From contig CAZUSO010000095.1 in assembly GCA_964622775.1 (NCBI GenBank), positions 1 through 8,406 on the forward strand: 8,406 bases of DNA, in the 5' to 3' direction. Origin of the DNA: CAZUSO01 sp964622775 (GTDB lineage Bacteria; Bacteroidota; Bacteroidia; Chitinophagales; Chitinophagaceae). A model generated the notes under the pieces. The model was not told the origin of the DNA. It saw only the letters and a list, made by a program, of their open reading frames with translations, and made no database searches. Every line of letters starts with the position of its first letter. Positions within the stretch are counted from its first letter, which is position 1. Of the stretch, positions 1 to 6,578 are shown in pieces. The translations under genes were made by a program, and so were the position numbers.

Positions 1-10
1 AAAGGAAAAC

Positions 11-40
11 AAAAAAAATCACACAACCTAATAACTGTGT
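11..40 (-). terminator. Possible bidirectional terminator after the outer-membrane protein gene
   Basis: On the minus strand a short stem (ACACA at 36-40 pairing with TGTGT at 21-25) is followed, after two bases, by eight T (the A-run at 11-18). It lies about 45 bases past the stop of the outer-membrane protein gene, where that transcript should end. Read on the plus strand the same hairpin is followed by AAC and six T (44-49), so it could stop transcription from either side. The stem has only 5 bp, so the call is moderate. Confidence 0.4.
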
Positions 41-83
41 AACTTTTTTCAAAAACCATATTACGTAGCGAGGGAGTTACAGG

Positions 84-824
84 TTAAAAGAAATAGCCGA
101 TACCTACGGTAAGCGTATTATACACATCATTTTTGAAATTAACCGTATTGGGCGTGATATAGCCATCTAACTTATCGCCCATCGCAAAGTTCACCCGGTA
201 ATTTAAGTTCAGCTTCAGCTTTTGCTGATTCCGGAATTGCGCTACAGGCAGGGTAATGCCGGCTTCTACCGGGATAACAGCATCCATCCCGGAATAATTA
301 TCAATGTACTCAAAACTGGCGTTTGTAAAAATATTGGCATCCACCTTACTGCTGACCATACCGATACCGGCGCCGACATAGAGATTGCCGAAATAGTATA
401 ATGCGGAATTAAACTTAATGTCTTTCAGGAGCTTCAGCGGCGAAAACCGTGCCACCACAACCGCATTAAAAATCTGGTTACTGAACCGAAGCTTCCCGTT
501 AGCCGGGCTGGCATCGGCTTCGCCGGCCGACAATTTACCAATTTGCAGGTCTAATGCGAGATCCAGGTAATAAAGCGTTTTGTATTGTCCCTCCACACCA
601 ATAATATAACCTGTACCGATCGGACGCTTAATATCCGTATAGGGCATCGTAAATCCACCCGTCAGCAATACGCCGTATTTCGGATAAGGATTCATCTTGA
701 AATAATTGCTTACCTGGGCCGCTGCTGCCGCATCATTATTCAGCAGGGTTTCCTGGGCGAAAACAGGCCATATTGCGCAGGAGCAGAATAAGAGCATCAG
801 GGATGCAATGAGGTTTTTTTTCAT
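84..824 (-). CDS. Outer-membrane beta-barrel protein, uncharacterised
   Basis: This 246-residue protein has a clear Sec signal peptide: MKKN, a hydrophobic stretch and a likely signal peptidase I cut after VFA (about residue 23), leaving a mature N-terminal Gln. The mature part has alternating hydrophobic and polar segments rich in Tyr, Gly and Asn, typical of beta strands (YGVLLTGGFT, LYVGAGIGMVSS, LKLNLNYRVNFAMGD). It ends in Tyr-Phe-Phe (VGIGYFF), like the C-terminal strand recognised by the BAM machinery. From family knowledge such small Bacteroidota barrels (about 8 strands) sit in the outer membrane. The ligand or role cannot be read from the sequence, and no enzyme motif is visible. 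It is preceded on its strand by the aminotransferase gene with 71 bases between them. That gap carries repeated CGGTAA motifs and an A/T-rich TATATTTT promoter-like segment, so it may have its own promoter. Confidence 0.8.
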   Translation of the reverse strand: MKKNLIASLMLLFCSCAIWPVFAQETLLNNDAAAAAQVSNYFKMNPYPKYGVLLTGGFTMPYTDIKRPIGTGYIIGVEGQYKTLYYLDLALDLQIGKLSAGEADASPANGKLRFSNQIFNAVVVARFSPLKLLKDIKFNSALYYFGNLYVGAGIGMVSSKVDANIFTNASFEYIDNYSGMDAVIPVEAGITLPVAQFRNQQKLKLNLNYRVNFAMGDKLDGYITPNTVNFKNDVYNTLTVGIGYFF

Positions 825-852
825 AAAATGTGGAATGATTTATTTAAAAATT

Positions 853-889
853 CCGGTAAAAATATAAAAATCGGTAATTATCCGGTAAT
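853..889 (-). promoter_or_regulatory. Triple CGGTAA direct repeat upstream of the outer-membrane protein gene
   Basis: Three same-orientation copies of CGGTAA(T) lie at about 853, 871 and 882 in the 71-base gap between the aminotransferase stop and the barrel-protein start. Between the first two, read on the minus strand, is TATATTTT, one base from the Bacteroidota -7 consensus TAnnTTTG. No good -33 TTTG is visible at the expected distance. The repeats could be binding sites for a regulator, but short repeats in A/T-rich DNA can arise by chance. Confidence 0.25.
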
Positions 890-895
890 GAGTAT

Positions 896-2035
896 TCAAA
901 TCTTCTTCAGATTATTTACCGCCTGTTGTAATGTTTCCCCGCGCTTGGCAAAGCAAAAGCGAAGCAGCTTCCCCGAATATTCCCCGCTGTAAAAGGGGCT
1001 TAAGGGAATGGTCGCTACTCCATGTTCGATGGTGAGCCATTGCGCAAATTCCCGGTCCGGCAGGTCGGAGATTGCGGAATAATCAAACAATTGAAAATAG
1101 CTGCCTTGTGTGGGAAAGGGGCATTTGAAAGCGGTGTCCTGCATCAGTTGGAGTAAAAGATTGCGTTTTGTTTCGAGCAAATGCGTTGTTTTTTCCATAG
1201 CGCTCAGATCGGCTAAATACCAGGCTAATGCCTGCTGGGCAGGCGTATTGACACTGAATGCCAGGAATTGATGAACCATGCGAAAATTGTGCATAAGCGC
1301 CGGTGGAGCCACGCAATAACCCATCTTCCAGCCGGTATTGTGAAAAACCTTCCCGAATGAATATACGGCAAAAGCACGCCGGCGTAATTCCGGGAACTGT
1401 AGCACGGAGCGATGCCGGTTGCCGTCATATACCAAATGTTCATAAACTTCATCGGCGATAACATAAAGATCGTGCCGGGTAACCAACCCGATTAACTGCT
1501 CAAAATCCTCCTGCTGCCATATCCGGCCACAGGGATTATGAGGATTATTGAAAATGACAGCCCTGGTGGCAGGCGTAATGGCGGCAGCCACCCGTTCCCA
1601 GTCCACTGTAAAGGTTTCTGCCATCAGGGGAACCGGCACTGCTTTGGCGCCGAGCATTTGGATATTAGGATGATAACTGTCGTAGGCCGGTTCCAGAACG
1701 ATCACTTCATCTCCCGGGTTCAGTAATGTGGCTAATGCCGTATAAATAGCATAAGTAGCGCCGGGCGTAATGGTAATCTCCGATTCGGGGTCAATGCTCA
1801 CATGCTGAAAATGATGGATTTTTTTGACGATAGCTTCCCGGAGCGAGCGTAAACCCGGCATCGGCGCATATTGATTGAAGCCTTCGCCGGCGGCCTTTTG
1901 CAACAGCGGCGGGAGGGCGGGATCGATAGGAAAATCGGGGAAACCCTGGGAAAGGTTTACGGCATTATGCTGCGAGGCTAAGGCGCTCATGACAGAAAAA
2001 ATAGTCACTCCGGTATCCGGTATATTGCGATTCAT
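896..2035 (-). CDS. PLP-dependent aminotransferase, methionine aminotransferase (YbdL) type
   Basis: This 379-residue cytosolic protein is a full-length fold-type I aminotransferase of the aspartate-aminotransferase superfamily. Visible motifs are the N-terminal NLSQGFPDFP (27-36), which is characteristic of the YbdL/kynurenine aminotransferase branch, TPGATYA (90-96) for the cofactor phosphate loop, NNPHNPCG (163-170), DEVYE (195-199) with Asp195 expected to contact the PLP ring nitrogen, and SFGKVFHNTGWKMGY (226-240) with Lys229 as the Schiff-base lysine. Arg359 near the C terminus is the likely substrate-carboxylate binder. Relatives convert 4-methylthio-2-oxobutanoate to methionine with glutamine or aromatic amino acids as donor, the last step of methionine salvage. 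That substrate is inferred from the family. The ATG at 2035 gives the usual N terminus (DTGVTIFSVMSALA). The 115-residue gene lies 64 bases upstream and is probably co-transcribed. Confidence 0.92.
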   Translation of the reverse strand: MNRNIPDTGVTIFSVMSALASQHNAVNLSQGFPDFPIDPALPPLLQKAAGEGFNQYAPMPGLRSLREAIVKKIHHFQHVSIDPESEITITPGATYAIYTALATLLNPGDEVIVLEPAYDSYHPNIQMLGAKAVPVPLMAETFTVDWERVAAAITPATRAVIFNNPHNPCGRIWQQEDFEQLIGLVTRHDLYVIADEVYEHLVYDGNRHRSVLQFPELRRRAFAVYSFGKVFHNTGWKMGYCVAPPALMHNFRMVHQFLAFSVNTPAQQALAWYLADLSAMEKTTHLLETKRNLLLQLMQDTAFKCPFPTQGSYFQLFDYSAISDLPDREFAQWLTIEHGVATIPLSPFYSGEYSGKLLRFCFAKRGETLQQAVNNLKKI

Positions 2036-2099
2036 ACATCAGCTTTTTGGCCTGCCTGGTTGGTGCCTGCCGGTTTTGGAATAAGATGGATATATCTGC

Positions 2100-2447
2100 T
2101 CAGGATATCTCAAAATAGTTCAGAATATGTTCTTTCAGTAAATCTTCCTGCTCAGCCATCGAGGTGGTCTTGACCGTATCTAATTCTTTATAATGCGGCC
2201 AGCCCTCTTCATCATAGCCCTGCAATTCATAAAAGCCGCTTTGGCTTAAGAGACTGCAAACGGCTATATGCATCAGATCCTGCTTTTGTTCCTTGGAGAA
2301 TTTGATGCTGGGGATCCGGCCCCGGTATTCGTTAATACCGATGAGAAATAAAATAGCTTCCATATCCGGCGTTTTTCCAAAGCGCTCGGCCAGCACGGCT
2401 TCCAACTGATTCCATCTGGTAGCCCTGTTCTGATCCATGTCTCTCAT
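2100..2447 (-). CDS. Conserved-looking small cytosolic protein of unknown function
   Basis: This 115-residue protein has no signal peptide or membrane segment. It is charged and predicted largely helical: an N-terminal helix (about 8-22, WNQLEAVLAERFG), a hydrophobic segment EAILFLIGINEYRG (about 29-42), a second segment KFSKEQKQDLMHIAVCSLLS (about 49-68), the Trp/Tyr-containing GYDEEGWPHYKELD (about 78-91) and an acidic C-terminal helix (about 97-113). I recognise the general look of an uncharacterised Bacteroidota family but cannot assign a function. Translation may start at Met1 (2447) or Met4 (2438). The latter has GAGAG just upstream, but neither site has a strong ribosome-binding site. 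The tandem array begins about 30 bases upstream, so its leader or promoter must lie in or beside the repeats. The aminotransferase gene follows 64 bases downstream on the same strand. Confidence 0.7.
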   Translation of the reverse strand: MRDMDQNRATRWNQLEAVLAERFGKTPDMEAILFLIGINEYRGRIPSIKFSKEQKQDLMHIAVCSLLSQSGFYELQGYDEEGWPHYKELDTVKTTSMAEQEDLLKEHILNYFEIS

Positions 2448-2476
2448 GATTATGTTTCTGATTTGTGTTGTTCCTG

Positions 2477-3210
2477 CAATTACGAATGATCAATTACGAA
2501 AATAGATTCCTACGGAATGACAAAGTGGTGTATAACAATCATTCTCCATCTTTCACTATTCACTATTCATTCCCTCTGCTGTCATGCTGTAAGCATCTTT
2601 TTCAATTACGAATTACGAGTGATCAATTACGTAATCAGATTCCTACGGAATGACAAAGCGGTGCATAACAATCATTCTCCATCTTTCACTATTCATTCCC
2701 TGCTGTCATGCTGTAAGCATCTTTTCAATTACGAATTACGAATGATCAATTACACAATCAGATTCCTACGGAATGACAAAGTGGTGCATAACAATCATTC
2801 TCCATCTTTCACTATTCACTATTCATTCCCTGCTGTCATGCTGTAAGCATCTTTTTCAATTACGAATTACGAATGATCAATTACGCAATCAGATTCCTAC
2901 GGAATGACAAAGCGGTGCATAACAATCATTCTCCATCTTTCACTATTCACTATTCACTTTTCATTCCCTGCTGTCATGCGGTAAGCATCTTTTCAATTAC
3001 GAATTACGAGTGATTAATTACGCAATCAGGTTCCTACGGAATGACAAAGCGGTGTATAACAATCATTCTCCATCTTTCACTATTCACTATTCACTTTTCA
3101 TTCCCTGCTGTCATGCGGTAAGCATCTTTTCAATTACGAATTACGAGTGATTAATTACGCAATCAGGTTCCTACGGAATGACAAAGCGGGTGTAAATTAC
3201 GAATGATTGA
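2477..3210. repeat. Tandem array of six long units, intergenic
   Basis: The marker TTCCTACGGAATGACAAAG begins at 2507, 2640, 2763, 2894, 3031 and 3168, giving periods of 133, 123, 131, 137 and 137 bases. Each full unit contains, in order, TTCC-TAC-GGAA (a small palindrome), ATAACAATCATTCTCCATC, a variable number of CACTATT heptads, CATTCCCTGCTGTCATGC, the hairpin ATGCT-GTA-AGCAT, and AATTACG-type repeats ending in ATCAATTACG. Period differences come mainly from one to two copies of the CACTATT/CACTTTT stretch and from T-run length. The last two full units are almost identical and share two changes: GCGGTAAGC, which breaks the small hairpin, and ATTAATTACG. The final copy is cut short, jumping from AAAGCGGGTGTA into AATTACGAATGATTGATTAC. 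The array fills the whole gap between the moxR stop and the 115-residue gene. The long frames across it are repeat translations, not genes. Confidence 0.95.
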
Positions 3211-4173
3211 TTACAGCATTCTGCCGATAAGCTCATCTAAAGAAATACCTTCCGCTTCTGCCTTATAGTTCCTGATGATCCGGTGGCGCAGCACGGGCAG
3301 GGCAATTGCTTTTATGTCTTCTATATCCGGTGAAAATTTGCCGTGCAGCAGGGCATAGCATTTAGCCGCCAACACTAAATTTTGCGAGGCTCTCGGTCCG
3401 GCGCCCCAGGAAAGGTATTGCTTTGCCAGTGCGTTCTGCTCCTGATCGGGGCGGGTGCTTTGCACTAAGCGAACGGCATATTCCAGCACATTGTCCGGCA
3501 CCGGCACACGTCGTACCAATTGTTGAAAGTATAAGATTTCTTCCGCGTTCATCGTCTTGGGCAAAGTGACTGTTGTGGTACCGGTGGTGCTGCGTACGAT
3601 ATCCACTTCTTCCTGAAAAGAGGGGTATTGTACCAGGATATGAAACATGAACCGGTCTAGCTGCGCCTCCGGCAATGGATAGGTACCTTCCTGCTCAATC
3701 GGGTTTTGTGTGGCGAGTACAAAGAAGGGCGAGGGCAGCTTATGTTCTTCCCCTCCGGCTGTTACGTTCCGCTCCTGCATGGCCTCCAGCAGGGAGGCCT
3801 GCGTTTTAGGAGGGGTACGGTTAATTTCATCTGCCAGAACGATATTGGCAAATACGGGACCTTTTATGAATTTAAAGCGACGGTTTTCATCCAGGATTTC
3901 CGCTCCGGTTATATCGCCGGGCATCAGGTCCGGCGTAAACTGAATCCGCTTAAAACTCAGATCCAGCGCATTCGCCAGGGTGCGCACCAACAGGGTTTTA
4001 GCCAGCCCCGGAACACCTACTAACAGGCTGTGTCCGTTACACAAGATGGAAATTACCAATTTTTCCACCACGTCTGTTTGCCCGATGATCACTGTTTTTA
4101 TGGCCGAATGGAGTGTACTGTATTTTTGCTGGAGCGCTTTTACCGCCTCCACGTCTGATGAATAATCTATCAT
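3211..4173 (-). CDS. MoxR-family AAA+ ATPase
   Basis: This 320-residue cytosolic protein matches the MoxR (AAA_3) family over its full length. It has the family's Walker A variant GVPGLAKT (53-60), the insert region FTPDLMPGDITGAEIL (79-94), Walker B IVLADEINRTPPKTQASLLEAMQ (seen at 111-133, with Asp115 and Glu116), sensor-1 region ATQNPIEQEGTYPLPEAQLD (154-173) and the arginine that follows (Arg174). The C-terminal lid contains LSWGAGPRASQNL and ends with ELIGRML. Family members act as ATP-driven chaperones or metal-insertion and complex-assembly factors, usually with a DUF58 protein and von Willebrand A-domain (Bat) partners encoded next to them. No such partner follows here: the tandem array begins at the stop codon. 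The TAA itself sits in repeat-like sequence. The kinase gene lies 71 bases upstream, with a hairpin in between. Confidence 0.93.
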   Translation of the reverse strand: MIDYSSDVEAVKALQQKYSTLHSAIKTVIIGQTDVVEKLVISILCNGHSLLVGVPGLAKTLLVRTLANALDLSFKRIQFTPDLMPGDITGAEILDENRRFKFIKGPVFANIVLADEINRTPPKTQASLLEAMQERNVTAGGEEHKLPSPFFVLATQNPIEQEGTYPLPEAQLDRFMFHILVQYPSFQEEVDIVRSTTGTTTVTLPKTMNAEEILYFQQLVRRVPVPDNVLEYAVRLVQSTRPDQEQNALAKQYLSWGAGPRASQNLVLAAKCYALLHGKFSPDIEDIKAIALPVLRHRIIRNYKAEAEGISLDELIGRML

Positions 4174-4194
4174 GATTCAAAATAAACCCTAAAA

Positions 4195-4227
4195 CCTGAT
4201 ACTGCAAAACAAGCTTATCGTATCAGG
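4195..4227 (-). terminator. Hairpin between the kinase gene and moxR, likely terminator or attenuator
   Basis: CCTGATAC (4195-4202) and GTATCAGG (4220-4227) form a perfect 8-bp stem with a 17-base loop. On the minus strand, 17 bases past the kinase stop, the stem is followed by TTTTAGGGTTTATTTTG. On the plus strand it is followed by CG and six T. It would end or reduce readthrough from the kinase gene into moxR, which starts only 21 bases further on. The T-tract on the sense strand is short, so partial termination is as likely as full. Confidence 0.5.
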
Positions 4228-4244
4228 CGTTTTTTAATGTTGTT

Positions 4245-4871
4245 TTAAAATAATCCGTTAATCTGTGCGTCCACCCGGCTGATTACCGTTGCGAAGTCTT
4301 CGGGGGTTCCCGCGAAATCCGTATGATCCACATCTATGACCAGCAGAGCGCCTTCTTTATATCTGCCGACCCAGTTGTTGTAATGCTCATTCAGTCTTTT
4401 TAAATAATCCAGCCGGATATTTTCTTCGTATTCCCTTCCGCGTTTTTGTATCTGATCCACTAACTGGGGAATGGAAGCCTTCAGGTAGATCAGCAGATCC
4501 GGCGGACGGATCATTTTTTTTATGGTTTGAAAAAATGCTTCATAATTCTCAAAATCGCGACCGGTCATCAGTCCCATTTCGTGTAGATTAGGAGCGAAGA
4601 TATAAGCATCCTCATAAATGGTACGGTCCTGAATTACGGTTTGATTGCTGTTTTGCACTTCCAGCAACTGACGCAGCCGGTTATTGAGGAAATAGATTTG
4701 CACATGAAACGACCATCGGTTCATGTCCTCGTAAAAATCGCTCAGGTAGGGATTATGATCCACCATCTCAAACTGCGGAGTCCACTTGTAATGCTTTGCC
4801 AGCATCGTGGTAAGCGTGGTTTTCCCTGCCCCGATATTTCCGGCAACGGCAATGTGTTTTAATGCTTTCAT
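4245..4871 (-). CDS. Deoxynucleoside kinase (dCK/dGK family)
   Basis: This 208-residue cytosolic enzyme phosphorylates deoxynucleosides for salvage into dNTPs. The P-loop is GNIGAGKT (11-18). FEMVDHNPYLSDFYED (34-49) corresponds to the substrate-binding segment in which many relatives read EPV followed by NP, so Glu35 is the likely catalytic base. RWSFHVQIYFLNNRL (52-66) matches the conserved helix, and QDRTIYEDAYIF (81-92) is the DR(S/T) motif with Asp82 and Arg83. KRGREYE at about 143-149 is the arginine-rich lid that closes over ATP. Length and motif order fit bacterial deoxyadenosine/deoxyguanosine kinases, but base specificity cannot be settled from sequence. It starts 43 bases after the trpS stop, with a TAAATTTG promoter motif in that gap, so it may be read both from the trpS transcript and from its own promoter. 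Confidence 0.9.
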   Translation of the reverse strand: MKALKHIAVAGNIGAGKTTLTTMLAKHYKWTPQFEMVDHNPYLSDFYEDMNRWSFHVQIYFLNNRLRQLLEVQNSNQTVIQDRTIYEDAYIFAPNLHEMGLMTGRDFENYEAFFQTIKKMIRPPDLLIYLKASIPQLVDQIQKRGREYEENIRLDYLKRLNEHYNNWVGRYKEGALLVIDVDHTDFAGTPEDFATVISRVDAQINGLF

Positions 4872-4898
4872 TACAATGGACGCTGTTTACTGAACCTT

Positions 4899-4906
4899 CA
4901 AATTTA
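4899..4906 (-). promoter_or_regulatory. Bacteroidota-type -7 promoter motif for the kinase gene
   Basis: Read on the minus strand the gap between trpS and the kinase gene contains TAAATTTG, an exact match to the Bacteroidota -7 element TAnnTTTG. It lies 27 bases before the kinase ATG, leaving room for a short leader. I see no clear TTTG at -33, where the sequence is the end of trpS, so activity is uncertain. Confidence 0.45.
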
Positions 4907-4914
4907 TGGATTTA

Positions 4915-5931
4915 TTAGAAGCCGGCGCTATGATAATTAATTCCGATGGCTTTTCTTGCCGCTTCAAGGGTTGCTGCGGCGCTGGAATGCGCCTTTTCCG
5001 CACCGGTTCTTAATATCTTGCTGATGAGCGCTTCGTCCTGCTGCAGGGCGGCTGCGGATTCCCGGATCGGCCTGATAAATGCGATCATATCTTCCGCCAG
5101 TTGTTTTTTCAGATCACCGTACCGGATAGTACAGTCATTATAATGCTGTTCAAAAGACTGATACGTTTCGGGCGATGCGGTCAGTTGCAGCAGTTGGAAC
5201 AGGTTTTGAATATAATCAGGCTTAGGCATATTATGTTCCGTAGGGCCGGCATCAGTACGGGCTTTCATGATTTTTTTCCGGATGGTATCATCATCATCGG
5301 CTAAGTAAACCGTAGCATTGATGTTTTCGCTTTTACTCATTTTCCCATTACCATCGAGACTCATGATCTTCACGGTATTTTCATTAAACCGGAAAACATG
5401 TGGTTCGGGAAACAGCTCCGCCTGGTAGCGGGAGTTAAACCGCTGTGCGAAATTGCGCGCCATTTCCAGATGTTGCTCCTGGTCTTTTCCCACGGGCACT
5501 TTCACACCCCGGTGGATCAGGATATCGGCGGCCATCAGCACCGGGTAGGTCAGCAGGCCTGCATTCACATTGTCGGGATTCAACCGCACTTTGTCTTTAA
5601 AGGTAGGCACTTTCTCCAGCTCGCCTTTGTAGGCCAGCATATTGAGCATGAGGTAAAGCTCAGCTGTTTCCGGCAGGTCGCTTTGCGCATACAACGCTAC
5701 TTTTTCGGGATCAATACCGGCAGCAATATTTTCCGCAACCACCCGGAATACATTAGCCTTCAGATCCTTCGGATCGGGATGCGTAGTGAGGGAATGATAA
5801 TCGGCTACGAAGAAAAAGCAGTGATAGTTGTCCTGCATCTTCACATAATTATGAATGGCGCCGAAATAATTTCCCAGATGAAGATTTCCGGTGGAGCGGA
5901 TACCGCTGACCACGATTTCTTTTTGTTGCAT
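4915..5931 (-). CDS. trpS: Tryptophanyl-tRNA synthetase
   Basis: This 338-residue class I aminoacyl-tRNA synthetase charges tRNA-Trp with tryptophan using ATP in the cytosol. The HIGH-type signature is HLGN (18-21) within STGNLHLGNYFGA. KMSKS is present intact at 197-201 (LDGNGKMSKSEN). Other family landmarks are YPVLMAADIL (129-138), VGKDQEQHLE (147-156), which binds tryptophan and shapes the active site, and the N-terminal GIRSTG (10-15). The length is typical of bacterial TrpRS and no lesions are seen. The ATG at 5931 places the protein start immediately before the first beta strand, as usual for the family. The 5' leader is A/T-rich with a near-consensus TAATTTG some 16 bases upstream. 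No leader peptide or T-box-like structure is apparent. Nothing on its strand lies within 670 bases upstream, so it is probably the first gene of the trpS-kinase-moxR cluster. Confidence 0.97.
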   Translation of the reverse strand: MQQKEIVVSGIRSTGNLHLGNYFGAIHNYVKMQDNYHCFFFVADYHSLTTHPDPKDLKANVFRVVAENIAAGIDPEKVALYAQSDLPETAELYLMLNMLAYKGELEKVPTFKDKVRLNPDNVNAGLLTYPVLMAADILIHRGVKVPVGKDQEQHLEMARNFAQRFNSRYQAELFPEPHVFRFNENTVKIMSLDGNGKMSKSENINATVYLADDDDTIRKKIMKARTDAGPTEHNMPKPDYIQNLFQLLQLTASPETYQSFEQHYNDCTIRYGDLKKQLAEDMIAFIRPIRESAAALQQDEALISKILRTGAEKAHSSAAATLEAARKAIGINYHSAGF

Positions 5932-6225
5932 AAGAGGGGCAAATTACAAAGAAATAGAAAAGAAAATGAGCTGAGGCTTTTTTTGAGCGGAAAATCAGGT
6001 ATTGAACGCATCTTTAGGCTGATTGGAGATTGGTTGTTTGCTATACTGCCTGTTTGTATTTTGAATGGCTGATAAGGAAGTGAGGATGGATTAAGGAGGG
6101 ATGTACTGGAGAATGGATTTGCATTTATCAATAGGCCGGTAATTTTTTGTGCAGTAAAAGGGCAGCTATCCCCACTTATGGAAAAAAGATGACGGATAGA
6201 AAGAACAAAGGCATCAGACCTTTGT

Positions 6226-6324
6226 ATGCTTAAACCAAAATCCAATGCCTTAAAAGTTGTAGAATCAAGGCTGGGTAAAGTTAAGAAGCCGGTTGCAAAA
6301 TTTGTTATTCCGGATAGCAAATAG
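6226..6324 (+). other. Possible 32-residue basic peptide frame
   Basis: An ATG at 6226 opens a frame of 32 residues beginning MLKPKSNALKVVESRLGK and ending FVIPDSK before a TAG. It is rich in Lys (nine) and Val, has no transmembrane segment, and is followed at once by a terminator-like hairpin (6341-6370). There is no convincing ribosome-binding site. Instead a perfect 7-bp hairpin (6205-6211 with 6219-6225) abuts the ATG. The stop region coincides with the CCGGATAGCAAA repeat that recurs at 7904. It could be a tiny gene, the tail of a lost gene, or chance. Confidence 0.18.
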
Positions 6325-6370
6325 CCCTGAAGGAGCGAAAGGTCTGAATCTGAAGTTTCAAGGCCTTTTT
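6310..6370 (+). terminator. Terminator-like repeat, copy 1
   Basis: It begins CCGGATAGCAAA (6310-6321), shared exactly with copy 2 at 7904-7915. It then has GGTCTGAA (6341-6348) pairing with TTC-A-AGGCC (6357-6365) around one bulged A, followed by five T (6366-6370). Stem plus T-run is the form of a plus-strand intrinsic terminator. The overall layout (CCGGATAGCAAA, GGTCTGA, a GAAG-containing loop, GTTTCA, C/T-run) parallels copy 2, which suggests a common origin. Confidence 0.5.
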
Positions 6371-6381
6371 ACTTTTGTCAG

Positions 6382-6443
6382 CATTTTCCTTCCATTGTCC
6401 TGAGACTTTATGCTAAAGTCTCAGATTTGATTTCAGGAAAATG
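6382..6443. repeat. Long imperfect hairpin with perfect 11-bp inner stem
   Basis: CTGAGACTTTA (6400-6410) and TAAAGTCTCAG (6414-6424) are perfect complements around the 3-base loop TGC. A second matched pair lies outside it: CATTTTCCT (6382-6390) with AGGAAAATG (6435-6443), and further out TCAGC with GCTGA. The arrangement folds into one long stem with an internal loop, identical in outline on both strands. There is no T-run after it, so it is not a standard terminator. It could be an interspersed palindromic repeat, an RNA structure, or the end of a lost mobile element. Confidence 0.6.
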
Positions 6444-6570
6444 TATCGCTGATGGGTCATGCTTGCCAAACATGCTTAGCGTTACTACCGTTTCGATCTT
6501 ACAATGTGTGGACACTTTCCCAACAGTGTTTTTATCCCTGCTTCGGTACATGTTCTTTAATTTAAAATCG

Positions 6571-6578
6571 TAAATTTG
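6571..6578 (+). promoter_or_regulatory. Bacteroidota-type -7 promoter motif upstream of the methylase remnant
   Basis: TAAATTTG matches TAnnTTTG exactly and is 21 bases before the ATG of the broken methylase gene (6600). The upstream A/T-rich stretch TTCTTTAATTTAAAATCG has no clean TTTG at -33. If still active it would transcribe the remnant and possibly the lipoprotein gene behind it. Confidence 0.45.

Noticed and set aside
2480..2515. Promoter for the 115-residue gene using TTTG and TATTTTCG in the first array unit
   Set aside because: The -7 match is imperfect and the spacer of about 16 bases is shorter than the usual 19-21.
2517..2846. Plus-strand frame through the tandem array with repeated FLRNDK peptides
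   Set aside because: It is only the translation of the DNA repeat; unit lengths not divisible by three change the frame and there is no start signal.
2477..3210. CRISPR array
   Set aside because: Repeats are continuous units of over 120 bases with no unique spacers of constant size and no cas genes nearby.
5398..6072. 224-codon plus-strand frame antisense to trpS
   Set aside because: Shadow of trpS: it is antisense to a gene with complete synthetase motifs and has His/Ile-rich composition without a domain.
5841..6320. 159-codon minus-strand open frame overlapping the 5' end of trpS
   Set aside because: Low-complexity composition rich in Ser, Leu, Phe and Ile, no domain, overlaps trpS in another frame and crosses a hairpin and a repeat copy.
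6511..6526. GTGGACACTTTCCC as a possible insertion-sequence end
   Set aside because: It vaguely resembles some IS ends, but no matching inverted end, target duplication or transposase is seen in the window.
6403..6573. Open plus-strand frame containing CVDTFPTVFLSLLRYMFF
   Set aside because: Begins inside the long hairpin, has no start signal or recognised family, and stops just before the methylase remnant.
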